A DNA stretch of 64,000 nt from Pelistega suis (GCF_013133795.1 NZ_JABGBN010000009.1:1-64000), one strand, 5' to 3'. Counted from the first letter of the stretch, positions 1 through 9,884 are shown. Notes: generated from the sequence alone by a model not told the origin. Translations and numbers: made by a program.

Positions 1-103
1 GTGGCGAGCGAGGGAACAAAAGAAGCTGAAAAATAGAATTCTAAGGTTTTTGGGACGTGGAGGCATAGATTTACAACCTCGCTCACCAATAGATGAAGGG
101 TGA
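1..103 (+). CDS. 3' end of an unrecognised gene (partial)
   Basis: The frame beginning at base 2 is open to a TGA at 101-103 and gives a basic 33-residue tail rich in Arg and Lys, ending in SPIDEG. The stop overlaps the ATG of the next small ORF at 93, as in translationally coupled genes, which is the main reason to think both are real. The tail is too short to assign a family. It lies outside the conserved gene blocks seen further on, so it could belong to an accessory element; that is inference only. Confidence 0.3.
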   Translation, partial: WRAREQKKLKNRILRFLGRGGIDLQPRSPIDEG

Positions 104-455
104 GACTAATTATTGTTTTATGCAGAAAGAGTATGCAGAGTTGCAGTTAGAAGAAGCACTTGGAAACGTTATAGAAGAAATTTGGGAAAAAAGTAAATCT
201 ACACATTCGGATAACGATGGTGAATGGAAAGTAGGGTTGGATGGGGAGAACCCAAAAAAGAGTGTACGTTTATATATGCCACTTTCTAAACTTATTAGGC
301 ATTTGAATAAATTAGGTAGTGAACTGATTAAATTAAAAGGACTGCCTCCTCAATACAGGTTACAGTCCTTTGATGGGTTATGTAAGGAATTAAACAGCGC
401 CTTGATCAATCATCGCATCGGCAACTTTACGGAAGCCAGCAATGTTGGCACCTAG
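93..455 (+). CDS. Small hypothetical protein running into gdhA
   Basis: A 120-codon frame whose start overlaps the end of the upstream partial frame. An internal ATG at 120 is an alternative start; neither has a convincing ribosome binding site. The first ~99 residues are mildly charged and probably helical, with no signal peptide or membrane segment. I do not recognise the family. The last ~22 codons (390-455) are antisense to the 3' end of gdhA, so the natural C-terminus may have been lost and the present one supplied by gdhA sequence. No terminator separates the two convergent genes. It could be a gene remnant or an intact accessory gene. Confidence 0.4.
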   Translation: MKGETNYCFMQKEYAELQLEEALGNVIEEIWEKSKSTHSDNDGEWKVGLDGENPKKSVRLYMPLSKLIRHLNKLGSELIKLKGLPPQYRLQSFDGLCKELNSALINHRIGNFTEASNVGT

Positions 456-1745
456 TACAAGATTATGTGCTTGACCAAATTCTTCTGCTGTACGAGAAGC
501 ATTGAGGTAAATATTTCGCATAATGCCTTTTAGGCGTTGATCGACTTCCTCGAACGTCCATTGAATCATACCCGCATTTTGTGCCATTTCTAATTGGGAT
601 GTTGCAACACCTCCCGCATTGGCTGCTTTGCCAGGACCATAAAGAATTTTAGCTTCTAAGAAGGCGTGAACAGCTTCTGGTGTCGATGGCATATTAGCAC
701 CCTCAGCGACAAGAATACAACCATTAGCGAGTAGAGCTTTGGCATCTTCTAGATTTAATTCATTTTGTGTTGCTGATGGAAAAGCCAGTTGGCAAGGGAC
801 TGACCATACAGGATTACGACCAGCAGGGTAACTGCTAGCAGGGGTGTATTTTGCATCTTTATGAATCTCGGCATATTTGGCTAGTGATTCATTGGTGCCT
901 TGCTCTTTTAACTGTTGTAGTGTGGCTAAGTTAATACCTGCTTCATGATAAATGAAACCACGAGAGTCGCTACACGTAACAGGTTTAGCGCCTAATTCGT
1001 AAAGTTTTTTGATGGTATAGATAGCAACATTACCTGAACCAGAGACGGTAGCAATCTTACCTTCTAGATTATCATTACGGCTAGCAAGGAGGTTTTCTGC
1101 AAAGTAAACAGCACCATAACCTGTCGCTTCGGTACGCGCAAGAGAACCACCCCATAGGAGTTTCTTACCCGTTAATACACCGTCATAGTGACCCGTTAGG
1201 CGTTTGTATTGACCATATAAATAACCAATTTCACGACCACCTACACCGATATCACCAGCAGGTACATCCACGGTATCACCAATATGGCGATATAACTCAG
1301 TCATAAATGATTGGCAAAAACGCATGATTTCATTGTTGGATTTGCCTTTAGGGTCAAAGTCTGATCCACCTTTACCACCGCCAATCGCTAAGCCCGTGAG
1401 TGAGTTCTTGAAGATTTGTTCAAAGCCTAGGAATTTAATCGTACCGCTGGTGACGCTAGGGTGAAAGCGCAAACCGCCTTTATAGGGACCAATAGCGGAA
1501 CTGAATTGAACACGATACCCTTTATTGACTTGTACGCGACCTTGGTCATCAATCCACGTCACACGGAAGGTAATCATGCGTTCAGGTTCTACGATGCGTT
1601 CAAGGATATTATGCTCAAGATATTTTTTTTCTTTCGCAAAAAGAGGTTCTAATGACTCAACTACTTCTTCTACGGCTTGGTAGAATTCTGGTTCACCGGG
1701 GCTAGATTTTTTGATTTTTTCAAGAGTAGTAGCAATTAATGACAT
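390..1745 (-). CDS. gdhA: NADP-type glutamate dehydrogenase
   Basis: Converts 2-oxoglutarate and ammonia to glutamate with NADPH in the cytoplasm. The 451 residues match the usual hexameric bacterial enzyme (about 450). Near residue 90 is the substrate-site stretch YKGGLRFHPSV, followed by the catalytic-lysine loop GGGKGGSDFDPKG and PAGDIGVGGREIGYL. The Rossmann region carries SGSGNVA, and EGANMPSTPEA lies in the C-terminal third. It is a single gene ending convergently on the small ORF from 93. The indolepyruvate oxidoreductase gene lies upstream on the same strand but has its own terminator at 1841-1874, so gdhA is probably transcribed alone. It fits functionally with glnK-amtB at 60 kb, but no NtrC-type site was seen in front of it. 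Confidence 0.97.
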   Translation of the reverse strand: MSLIATTLEKIKKSSPGEPEFYQAVEEVVESLEPLFAKEKKYLEHNILERIVEPERMITFRVTWIDDQGRVQVNKGYRVQFSSAIGPYKGGLRFHPSVTSGTIKFLGFEQIFKNSLTGLAIGGGKGGSDFDPKGKSNNEIMRFCQSFMTELYRHIGDTVDVPAGDIGVGGREIGYLYGQYKRLTGHYDGVLTGKKLLWGGSLARTEATGYGAVYFAENLLASRNDNLEGKIATVSGSGNVAIYTIKKLYELGAKPVTCSDSRGFIYHEAGINLATLQQLKEQGTNESLAKYAEIHKDAKYTPASSYPAGRNPVWSVPCQLAFPSATQNELNLEDAKALLANGCILVAEGANMPSTPEAVHAFLEAKILYGPGKAANAGGVATSQLEMAQNAGMIQWTFEEVDQRLKGIMRNIYLNASRTAEEFGQAHNLVLGANIAGFRKVADAMIDQGAV

Positions 1746-1840
1746 AGTCGTCTGTATCCAATGTAATATAAAAAATAGCTTTCACAATCATACACATGAT
1801 TAAGAAAATATGCACCTAAATAGTGCTAATCAACATAAAA

Positions 1841-1874
1841 AATCCTTGGAAAATCGGAGAGATATTCCAAGGAT
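1841..1874 (-). terminator. Terminator of the indolepyruvate oxidoreductase gene
   Basis: Read on the minus strand, a 10-bp stem (ATCCTTGGAA pairing with TTCCAAGGAT, 13-nt loop) is followed by a run of T. It lies about 30 bp after the stop of the upstream gene. Confidence 0.8.
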
Positions 1875-1906
1875 GTATATGATTATGCTAAATAATAATA
1901 AGAATA

Positions 1907-4900
1907 TTAAGTTTGCATGAATTGCTGGAGTAATGCTGATTTTTTCTCGTGATATTGATGCATATTTTTTTCTTTAACATGACCATATCCGCGGATATCA
2001 TCAGGTAAAGCAGCCAGAGCGAGTGCTTGCTCAACATTTTGCTCAGTGAGCTTAGCTTTGATGGTATCCAGTAGTTCAATATACTCAGTAATCAATGCAC
2101 GTTCAGCCTTGCGTTCTTCGGTACGTCCAAATGGGTCAAGTGCTGTACCACGTAGTTTTTTAAATTTGCTGAGCAATTTAAATGCTTTAAAGACCCAAGG
2201 ACCATACGCTTTTTTCACGAGCTCTCCATTGGCTTTCTTTTTGGCAAAAGCAGGCGGTGCCATATGAACATATAGCTCATAATCTTTGCCTGGCTCACCA
2301 GCAAAGGTCTGACGTAGTTTATCTAAATATTCTGGACGGGTATATAGGCGAGCAACCTCATACTCATCTTTGTACGCCATGAGTTTTGCTAAGTTTTTAG
2401 CGGCAGTTTGTGTGAGCTGATTTGCCCCGATACCCAATACTTTTTCTTCGACCGCTTTAACCGATAAAATGGCTTTCATAAATTTATCGGCATAAGCTGC
2501 ATCTTGGTAGTCTGTTAAGAAAGCATTTAGACGTTTTAATTGACTGTCTGTGTTTTCGACAATCGTAATTAAATGGTCGCGATTTTTCTTAGCAAGATTG
2601 AGCGAATCTCCACCAAAATGAGCAAGATAGCGTCCCCAGTAAAATGCTTCGAGGTTTTTCTCAATAGCAACTCCATTAAGCTCAATGGCACGTTGAATAA
2701 AGGCAAGATGAAGCGGGATTTGACCTTTTTGCCATACATAGCCTAATAAGAGGGGGTTGGCATAAATAGCATCACCTAAAAGCGTAAAGGCATAGAATGA
2801 GGCATCTAAGAAATCACAACCTTCCTCGCCGAGTAAGCTGGTGATATCCCGTTGAGTAATTGCACTAGGGAATTGCCATTTTGGATTGCCAAATAATTCT
2901 GCTGTCGGTGTTTGGGCACTATTGACAACAGCATAGGTTTGACCCTTTTGTAGTTTAGAGGTGATTTCTTTAGAAGAGGCAACAATCGCATCACAGGCAA
3001 TCACAACATGGGCTTCACCTGTACCAATACGTGTGGCAAATAAATCCTCTGGACGTTTGCCAATTTGGATATGGCTAACGACGGCACCACCTTTTTGAGC
3101 CAGACCCGTAATATCAAGGATATTGACACCTTTGCCTTCTAAGTGAGCGGCCATACCGAGTAGGGCGCCAATGGTAACCACCCCTGTTCCACCTACCCCG
3201 GGTACTAAGATATTGTAAGAGCGTTGAATCGTAGGTAGTGTTGGCTCAGGAATATCTTTTTTCTCAAAAGATGCACTTTGTGATTGCGGTTTAAGTAACT
3301 GCGCACCTTTAGCCGTCACAAAGCTTGGGCAGAAACCACGTTGGCAAGAGAAGTCTTTGTTACAGCTAGACTGGTTAATCTTGCGTTTAGTCCCCATCGG
3401 TGTATCGACGGGCTCAATAGAAAGACAGTTAGACTGAATGCCGCAATCTCCACAACCCTCACAGACATCCTCGTTGATATAGGTACGAATAGCTGGGTCA
3501 GGATAGGTACCACGTTTACGACGACGACGTTTTTCAGTAGCACAAGTTTGGACATAGATGATAGCAGTTGTCCCTTCGGTATCACGCAACATCCGTTGTA
3601 CATCATCTAAGTCATTGCGGTGATAGATTTCTGTTTCACTACGGATACCGAGTTGTCGAATATTATCAGGCTCATCGCTGACGATAACAACTTTCGTAAT
3701 GCCTTCGGCAACTAATTGGTCATGAATTTGAGGGACGGTAAGTGTACCATCAATAGGTTGACCACCAGTCATTGCGACGGCATCGTTATAAAGGATTTTG
3801 TAGGTGATATTGGCTTTGGCAGCAATAGAAGCACGTACGGCAAGAATACCTGAATGGAAATATGTACCGTCACCTAGGTTGGCAAAGATATGTTTTTCAT
3901 CTGTGAAGTCTTTTTGACCAATCCATGGCACGCCTTCACCACCCATCTGGGTAAAGGTGTCGGTTTTGCGATCCATCCAAGTGGTCATATAGTGACAGCC
4001 AATACCTGCAACAGCACGAGAACCTTCTGGCACACGGGTAGAGGTATTGTGAGGGCAACCAGAACAGAACCAAGGTTTACGCTCAGCGACCACAGAAATA
4101 TGCTGACTTTCTTTTTCTTTGCGAGTAATGATGTCAATGCGTGAACGGATACGCTCACGGACATCATCAGGTAAGACATGCTTTTCTAAACGTTTAGCAA
4201 TGGCTTTGGCAATAATAGCAGGTGATAAATCAAGATTTGGGGGGAGTAACCATGGTCCTCGAGGAACAGACCATTCACCGCCACCGTCATCACGAGCATC
4301 ATATTTACCATAGACTTCTGGTCGTACATCATCACGCCAGTTATAGAGCTCCTCTTTGAGGGCATATTCCATGATTTGGCGTTTTTCTTCAACGACAAGA
4401 ATTTCATCTAAACCCTCTGCAAACTCCCGAGCACCTTGTGCTTCGAGAGGCCATACACAGCCAACTTTATACAGACGAATACCAATATCGGCACAGGTTT
4501 TTTCATCTAAGCCTAAGTCAGAAAGCGCTTGGCGGACATCTAAGTAAGCTTTGCCCGCTGTCATAATACCAAAGCGAGCTTTAGGGGAGTCGATAATGAT
4601 TTTATCAAGTTTATTGGCACGGACATAGGCAAGCGCAGCATACCATTTGTAATTATTCATGCGCTCTTCTTGGGCGGCTGGTGTATCGGGCCAACGGATA
4701 TTTAAGCCATCTTTAGGAAGTGCAAAATCTTCAGGAATAACCGTTTGAATACGGTCTGGATTAATCTCAACAGAGGATGAAGACTCGACAACATCGGTGA
4801 CGCATTTTAAGCTCACCCACAAGCCTGAGTAACGACTCATTGCCCAACCATGGAGACCAAAATCAAGATACTCTTGGACATTGGCAGGATAAAGAACAGG

Positions 4901-5434
4901 AATGCCAGCCGCTTGTAAGTCATGTTCAGATTGGTAGGCAACCGTAGAGGATTTGGCGGCATGATCGTCGCCTGCAATTAATAGCACCCCACCAAATTTT
5001 GATGTGCCGGCATTGTTGGCATGTTTAAAGACGTCCATAGAACGATCAAGACCAGGACCTTTACCGTACCACATCCCGAATACGCCGTCACGATTGGCTC
5101 CTTTGAAGAGATTGACTTGTTGAGACCCCCATACGGCCGTGGCAGCGAGCTCTTCGTTAAGCCCTGGTTGAAATACTACATCGTGTTCTTTTAGGTGTTT
5201 TTTGGCTTTCCAGAGTGTTAAGTCGACATTGCCTAAAGGAGAACCACGGTAGCCAGAAATAAAGCCAGCCGTATTTAAACCAGCTGCTAAGTCACGCTCT
5301 TTTTGTAACAGAGGTAAACGAACAAGTGCTTGCGTACCATTCATAAATACACGTTTGTTTTTGGCGGTGTATTTATCATCTAAAGTTGTGCTATTGGCAA
5401 GGTCAAGTTGTTCTTTGCTAATGGGTGCGTTCAT
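1907..5434 (-). CDS. Indolepyruvate ferredoxin oxidoreductase, fused alpha-beta type
   Basis: Oxidative decarboxylation of aryl pyruvates (indolepyruvate, phenylpyruvate) to aryl-acetyl-CoA, passing electrons to ferredoxin or flavodoxin; a thiamine diphosphate and iron-sulfur enzyme. The 1175 residues are typical of the single-chain proteobacterial form in which IorA-like and IorB-like parts are fused. Seen: an N-terminal pyrimidine-binding part with SGYRGSPLGNVD; WFCSGCPHN and the TPP-binding stretch with GDGTYFHSG in the middle; a Cys-rich segment CEGCGDCGIQSNC with further cysteines for an Fe-S cluster; then the gamma-like domain starting VPGVGGTGVVTIG. The ATG is preceded by AGGAGA on the coding strand. 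A LysR gene is divergent across 120 bp and is a candidate regulator. Likely role: catabolism of aromatic amino acids. Confidence 0.95.
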   Translation of the reverse strand: MNAPISKEQLDLANSTTLDDKYTAKNKRVFMNGTQALVRLPLLQKERDLAAGLNTAGFISGYRGSPLGNVDLTLWKAKKHLKEHDVVFQPGLNEELAATAVWGSQQVNLFKGANRDGVFGMWYGKGPGLDRSMDVFKHANNAGTSKFGGVLLIAGDDHAAKSSTVAYQSEHDLQAAGIPVLYPANVQEYLDFGLHGWAMSRYSGLWVSLKCVTDVVESSSSVEINPDRIQTVIPEDFALPKDGLNIRWPDTPAAQEERMNNYKWYAALAYVRANKLDKIIIDSPKARFGIMTAGKAYLDVRQALSDLGLDEKTCADIGIRLYKVGCVWPLEAQGAREFAEGLDEILVVEEKRQIMEYALKEELYNWRDDVRPEVYGKYDARDDGGGEWSVPRGPWLLPPNLDLSPAIIAKAIAKRLEKHVLPDDVRERIRSRIDIITRKEKESQHISVVAERKPWFCSGCPHNTSTRVPEGSRAVAGIGCHYMTTWMDRKTDTFTQMGGEGVPWIGQKDFTDEKHIFANLGDGTYFHSGILAVRASIAAKANITYKILYNDAVAMTGGQPIDGTLTVPQIHDQLVAEGITKVVIVSDEPDNIRQLGIRSETEIYHRNDLDDVQRMLRDTEGTTAIIYVQTCATEKRRRRKRGTYPDPAIRTYINEDVCEGCGDCGIQSNCLSIEPVDTPMGTKRKINQSSCNKDFSCQRGFCPSFVTAKGAQLLKPQSQSASFEKKDIPEPTLPTIQRSYNILVPGVGGTGVVTIGALLGMAAHLEGKGVNILDITGLAQKGGAVVSHIQIGKRPEDLFATRIGTGEAHVVIACDAIVASSKEITSKLQKGQTYAVVNSAQTPTAELFGNPKWQFPSAITQRDITSLLGEEGCDFLDASFYAFTLLGDAIYANPLLLGYVWQKGQIPLHLAFIQRAIELNGVAIEKNLEAFYWGRYLAHFGGDSLNLAKKNRDHLITIVENTDSQLKRLNAFLTDYQDAAYADKFMKAILSVKAVEEKVLGIGANQLTQTAAKNLAKLMAYKDEYEVARLYTRPEYLDKLRQTFAGEPGKDYELYVHMAPPAFAKKKANGELVKKAYGPWVFKAFKLLSKFKKLRGTALDPFGRTEERKAERALITEYIELLDTIKAKLTEQNVEQALALAALPDDIRGYGHVKEKNMHQYHEKKSALLQQFMQT

Positions 5435-5554
5435 TGTGTCTCCTAGAAATTGATGTTATGAACAAATGATGCTGAGCACTTATCTTCTTGAGTTTATATT
5501 TTTTTTCAGTTATCGTAAAATAAATAAAATTTCTATCAGGTATTAAAAAAACAG

Positions 5555-6463
5555 ATGTCTAAGAAAGTTACACTCAAACAAATTCGGTATTTTGTTAGTG
5601 CAGCCCAGACAGGACGCTTTTCTCAGGCGGCTTTACAAGAACATGTATCTCAGTCAGCAATTACTAGCGCCGTATTGGATTTGGAGCAGCAGTTAGGGGT
5701 TTCCCTATTTGACCGTTTACAACATGGGGTAGCATTAACAGAGGCGGGGCGACTTTTTTATCGTCATGCGGTGTTTATTTTAGACTCCGTTGCTGAGGCA
5801 ATGTCTATGCCATTGAGTGAGGCAATCTTAGGTTCTGAAGGAAAAATTGTTGTCGCCGCTTCTTATACGATGTTGGGGTATTTTTTACCAGAATTAATTG
5901 CCCGCTTTAAACGAGCGAATCCTAATGTCACGATTGATTTATTAGATTTAAGCTTAGTTGAAATGGAGGAAGCACTAGCCAAAGGTACTATCGATATGGC
6001 GATTGGTTCTATTTCTAATCTGCCTAGCAGAAAGCCTTATCATACACAGGTTTTAATGCGTTCTCCTCGTCGTTTGTGGGTATCGCCAACACATCCTCTA
6101 GGTAATAGGGATAGTGTGAGTTTAGAAGAGGTTGCTAATTGTCCTTATTTAATCCTCACGATTGATGGGGCGGTAGAATTTACCAATAAATTTTGGGAAA
6201 ATATTCCGACCAAGCCTGATTATGTGCTACAAACGAGCTCTTTAGAATCAGTACGGGGTTTTGTGGGGCAAGGTTTGGGCGTCACAATTTTATCAGATAT
6301 GGTGTATCGTCCTTGGTCTTTGGACGGTAAAAAAATTAATGCCGTTAGGATTGAGGATGGAGTGCCAGACTTAGAGGGTGGTATATTTTGGTTAAAGACG
6401 CGTCCTTTGACTAAGGTGGCGGATACTTTTCAGCGGTTTCTAATCTATGCTAGTACGTCTTAG
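5555..6463 (+). CDS. LysR-family transcriptional regulator
   Basis: 302 residues, standard LysR length. The N-terminal winged helix-turn-helix covers about residues 5-65 (KQIRYFVSAAQTGRFSQAA, QSAITSAVLDLEQQLGVSLF), followed by a substrate-binding domain to residue ~295. It is transcribed away from the indolepyruvate oxidoreductase gene, the classical arrangement for a LysR protein controlling its neighbour; the inducer is unknown. The 120-bp shared intergenic stretch is very AT-rich, and I could not pick one T-N11-A operator with confidence. Confidence 0.92.
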   Translation: MSKKVTLKQIRYFVSAAQTGRFSQAALQEHVSQSAITSAVLDLEQQLGVSLFDRLQHGVALTEAGRLFYRHAVFILDSVAEAMSMPLSEAILGSEGKIVVAASYTMLGYFLPELIARFKRANPNVTIDLLDLSLVEMEEALAKGTIDMAIGSISNLPSRKPYHTQVLMRSPRRLWVSPTHPLGNRDSVSLEEVANCPYLILTIDGAVEFTNKFWENIPTKPDYVLQTSSLESVRGFVGQGLGVTILSDMVYRPWSLDGKKINAVRIEDGVPDLEGGIFWLKTRPLTKVADTFQRFLIYASTS

Positions 6464-6493
6464 GGGGATTCTCTCCCTGAAATAGGCTAAGGA

Positions 6494-6790
6494 ATGTTTA
6501 TGTGGTTATTGACGGTTATTTTGACAATAATACTTTGGTGGGTTATTGATAATATTTTGATTGCAGCGATATTAGCGATCTTTGCTGTTTATAGCTATAC
6601 CTTGGTGCGTGCCTTATATCTGGTTAAGCAAGCGGATAGAATAGCCGAAGCGGTTCATCCAGATAAGGCGACTGAGACAGTTCATGTAGAGCGTATTACT
6701 GAGGTCGTTAATACAACAAGAAAAGAGGTAAACACCGAAGAAGTGGATACCTCATATATCGATTTTATGGAAGATAATTATAAACGTTAG
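6494..6790 (+). CDS. Small membrane protein of unknown function
   Basis: 98 residues starting 30 bp after the LysR gene on the same strand, so possibly co-transcribed with it. The first ~45 residues are strongly hydrophobic and could form two closely packed membrane helices (WLLTVILTIILWWVIDNIL, then IAAILAIFAVYSYTLV). The rest is a hydrophilic, acidic tail that is probably cytoplasmic. The ATG lies in AAGGAATGTTTATG; the second in-frame ATG (6500) is an alternative start. I do not recognise the family. Confidence 0.65.
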   Translation: MFMWLLTVILTIILWWVIDNILIAAILAIFAVYSYTLVRALYLVKQADRIAEAVHPDKATETVHVERITEVVNTTRKEVNTEEVDTSYIDFMEDNYKR

Positions 6791-6863
6791 CAGCAGGAAG
6801 GCGACCCTCTATAATCGCTTTATTAGAAGTGGATAAATCTTGCGCATTGAATAGAAGAGGATA

Positions 6864-8684
6864 TTATCCTTTGGATTCTAACAGCTCCCAGCGTTCAAAC
6901 AGAGTCAGTAGAGCTTCTTCTATTTGGGCGAGTTCATCATTAATGGTCTGTGCTTTATCATTACCATGGGTATAGAGTTCTGGGTCAGATAGTTGTGCTG
7001 TAAGAACTTGCTGACGTGTTTCTAAATCCGCTATTTTTTGGGGAATTTCAGCGAGTTCTTTTGCTTCCCATGAACTGAGTTTGGATTTGTTTTGTTTTTT
7101 TGTTGGTTCTGTCGTATCGGTAGCGGCAGGCACATTGTCTTGAGTTGTCACTTTGGATGTGACAGACTTTGGGCTCTCTTGTTCAGCTGGACGGCGCTGT
7201 GCTAACCAATCATCGTAACCGCCTACATAATCATGCCATTGTGCATTACCCTCATAAGCAATCGTTTGCGTGATGACATTATCTAAAAAACTACGGTCGT
7301 GACTCACGAGTAAGACAGTGCCATCAAACTCTTGTAAGAGTTGCTCTAAAAGCTCTAGTGTTTCAATATCTAAATCATTGGTCGGCTCGTCCATCACAAG
7401 GACATTAGCAGGGCGAGCAAATAGACGTGCTAATAATAAGCGAGCACGTTCACCTCCGGATAAACTGCTGACGGGGGATTGTGCACGAGCTGGGGAAAAG
7501 AGAAAATCGCCTAGATAGCTCATTACATGCTTGCGAGTATCACCGATTTCAATCCACTCGCTCCCTGGGTTAATCACATCGGTAAGCGGAGCATTCTCAT
7601 CAAGTTGCTCGCGCATTTGGTCAAAGTAAGCGATATTGAGATTAGTGCCCAGTTTTACTTCACCTTGGGTGGGTGTGAGCTCGCCCAAGATGATTTTTAA
7701 AAGCGTTGTTTTACCTGCACCATTAGGACCAATCAGACCAATACGATCGCCTCGCATAATGGTAGTGGAGTAGTTTTTGATAACAGTTTTATCGCCAAAT
7801 TGGTGAGAGATATTTTTGAGTTCGGCGACAAGTTTACCTGAGCGTTCACCCGAAGCGATAGCAAAATTGACGTTACCGACGCGTTCACGACGGGCAGCAC
7901 GTTCACGACGTAGGCCTTCAAGGCGTTTAACACGACCTTCGTTACGAGTACGACGAGCCTCAACTCCTTTGCGAATCCATACTTCTTCTTGGGCGAGAAA
8001 TTTATCAAAACGTTCGTTCTGTAATTGTTCTGCCGCTAACCACGCCGCTTTTTGTGTTTGCCATTGTGAAAAATTACCAGGGAAACTATGCAAAATACCG
8101 CGGTCAAGTTCGACGATACGTGTGGTGACAGCATCGAGGAAGCGTCGGTCATGCGTAATAATGACATAGGCGCACTTGCTTTGTTTAATCAGGTTTTCTA
8201 GCCAAAGAATACCGTCAAAGTCAAGGTGGTTGGTTGGTTCGTCTAAGAGCAGCAAATCAGGCTCTTCTAAAATAGCACGTGCCAGAGCAATACGCTTACG
8301 AGTACCGCCTGATAGACCTTGGGCAAGTTGCTCTGCGTTTAGATTTAGCTTTTCAATCATCGCTTGTGCACGAGCAGGTCTTGCCCAGTCTTCTTGAGCC
8401 ATAAAGTCGCCGACGAGGTTATCATAGACGGAGTTTGTCTCATCTAATTTTGGCTCTTGTTCAACTGTAATCGCTTTTAGGGAGCTTAGGCGGGCGACTT
8501 CACCGTCATCCGCCTGAATACGGCCATCTAAAATACGTAGTAGAGAGGATTTACCGGCACCATTACGACCAATTAAGCCGATACGCTCACCGGCTTGAAT
8601 ACTAAAGTTTGCCTTATCAAGGAGAGCATGATGCCCGAAGGCAAGTTGAGCATCGGTTAAGGTAATAAGCGTTTGTTCTGCCAT
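6864..8684 (-). CDS. uup: ABC-F family ATPase Uup
   Basis: Cytoplasmic tandem ATPase of the ABC-F class, which acts on ribosomes or, for Uup, also on branched DNA intermediates; there is no membrane domain. Seen in 606 residues: first ATPase cassette with Walker A GLIGRNGAGKSS near 36 and signature LSGGTRKR; a charged inter-domain linker rich in Arg (~230-290); second cassette with GLIGPNGAGKTT and signature LSGGERAR; then a low-complexity linker and a C-terminal coiled coil of ~80 residues. That coiled coil separates Uup from EttA-like paralogues. It starts 3 bp after the stop of the lytic transglycosylase gene, so the two probably form one operon. Confidence 0.93.
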   Translation of the reverse strand: MAEQTLITLTDAQLAFGHHALLDKANFSIQAGERIGLIGRNGAGKSSLLRILDGRIQADDGEVARLSSLKAITVEQEPKLDETNSVYDNLVGDFMAQEDWARPARAQAMIEKLNLNAEQLAQGLSGGTRKRIALARAILEEPDLLLLDEPTNHLDFDGILWLENLIKQSKCAYVIITHDRRFLDAVTTRIVELDRGILHSFPGNFSQWQTQKAAWLAAEQLQNERFDKFLAQEEVWIRKGVEARRTRNEGRVKRLEGLRRERAARRERVGNVNFAIASGERSGKLVAELKNISHQFGDKTVIKNYSTTIMRGDRIGLIGPNGAGKTTLLKIILGELTPTQGEVKLGTNLNIAYFDQMREQLDENAPLTDVINPGSEWIEIGDTRKHVMSYLGDFLFSPARAQSPVSSLSGGERARLLLARLFARPANVLVMDEPTNDLDIETLELLEQLLQEFDGTVLLVSHDRSFLDNVITQTIAYEGNAQWHDYVGGYDDWLAQRRPAEQESPKSVTSKVTTQDNVPAATDTTEPTKKQNKSKLSSWEAKELAEIPQKIADLETRQQVLTAQLSDPELYTHGNDKAQTINDELAQIEEALLTLFERWELLESKG

Positions 8685-8687
8685 AAT

Positions 8688-9884
8688 TTATTGTTGTAAA
8701 GCTTTTAAGATTTTTTGACCCGCACGCCCATCGATTTTCATCCCTAGGCGAGCTTGTTCTGCTTTAATAGCGTCGCGTGACTTGCTACCAATCACACCAT
8801 CGGCTTCACCGATATCGTAACCACGTGAGAGTAGTAGTTCTTGTAATTGGCGTCTTTCCGCACGTGATAAACCTAAATCATCTGTTGGCCAAGGTGTGAC
8901 AAAAGGACCCGCTCCGCGTAATCGATCGGATAAATGGGCAATGGCTAAGGCATAGCTTTCAGCAGCATTGTAGCTGTAAATAACATCAAAGTTCTTAAAG
9001 ACTAAGAATGCGGGACCTGTAGGACCTGCAGGTAGCAACAGACCTGCTTGTTGTGTATTGCTAGCCAGATTGCTTAAGGCTTGACCGTCGATAGTTGTCA
9101 CGCCTTTGCTCATCCAATGGCTAATACTTTTCTTTTGGCGGCGACCTTCACCTGCGGTAGACATGCCAGCAGGGATTTTTACTTCAAAGCCCCAAGGTTG
9201 ACCTGTTTGCCAACCATTACGTTTGAGATAATTGGCGGTAGAGCCGATAGCATCGACAGAACTATCCATTAAGTCACGGCGACCATCTTTGTCAAAGTCA
9301 ATAGCAAGGCGTTCGAAAGTAGTCGGCATAAACTGTGTATGACCAAAAGCACCTGCCCATGAACCGACTAAACGGTCAGCACTAATATCACCTGATTGAA
9401 TAATGCGTAATGTGGCAAAAAACTCTTTGCGAAAGAATTCTTGGCGACGTCCCATACAGCTTAATGTACCTAGCGCTTCTACTAGAGAGTATTTGCCTTG
9501 GTTTTTGCCATAGTTACTTTCTACCCCCCAAACTGCAGCAACTGTGGCAGGGTCAATACCAAATTGCTGATTCATTCGTTGAAAGTCTTGCTGGTATTCA
9601 CGAAGTTTTGCTTGACCATCAATGATGCGCTCGTCGTCTACTAATGAGGATAAGTAATCCCAGATAGGTGTGCGAAACTCAGGTTGATAATTGAGTTTTT
9701 CAAGTAGAGATGTGTCGGGTACAAGATTGGCTGTGTAGTGTTGAAAGGTGTGACGTGATACACCCGCTTGTGAGGCAGCATTGCCTAAATTTGCAATACA
9801 TTGCGTAAATTGCGCATCTTGTGCGAATGCTGTCTGGGTTGCCAGAGTGACCACCGCGATGTATAACGTTTTTAAAAACTTCAT
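8688..9884 (-). CDS. Lytic murein transglycosylase, MltB family
   Basis: Cleaves the glycan strands of peptidoglycan to 1,6-anhydro products in the periplasm. 398 residues: an N-terminal signal peptide ending around AFA-QD (residue ~21, no lipobox, so probably soluble rather than lipid-anchored); a catalytic SLT_2-type domain with the catalytic Glu at ~122 in AAVWGVESNYGKNQG; and a C-terminal peptidoglycan-binding repeat (~335-398, LLSRGYDIGEADGVIG). The domain order matches MltB-like proteins with a C-terminal PG_binding_1 domain. First gene of a probable operon with uup. Confidence 0.92.
   Translation of the reverse strand: MKFLKTLYIAVVTLATQTAFAQDAQFTQCIANLGNAASQAGVSRHTFQHYTANLVPDTSLLEKLNYQPEFRTPIWDYLSSLVDDERIIDGQAKLREYQQDFQRMNQQFGIDPATVAAVWGVESNYGKNQGKYSLVEALGTLSCMGRRQEFFRKEFFATLRIIQSGDISADRLVGSWAGAFGHTQFMPTTFERLAIDFDKDGRRDLMDSSVDAIGSTANYLKRNGWQTGQPWGFEVKIPAGMSTAGEGRRQKKSISHWMSKGVTTIDGQALSNLASNTQQAGLLLPAGPTGPAFLVFKNFDVIYSYNAAESYALAIAHLSDRLRGAGPFVTPWPTDDLGLSRAERRQLQELLLSRGYDIGEADGVIGSKSRDAIKAEQARLGMKIDGRAGQKILKALQQ

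Noticed and set aside
5435-5554. A LysR T-N11-A operator between the indolepyruvate oxidoreductase and LysR genes
   Set aside because: The stretch is so AT-rich that several equally poor candidates exist; none stands out enough to list.
7816-8169. Antisense frame of 117 codons inside uup
   Set aside because: Arg/Ser-rich shadow of a well-supported gene with no start signals of its own.
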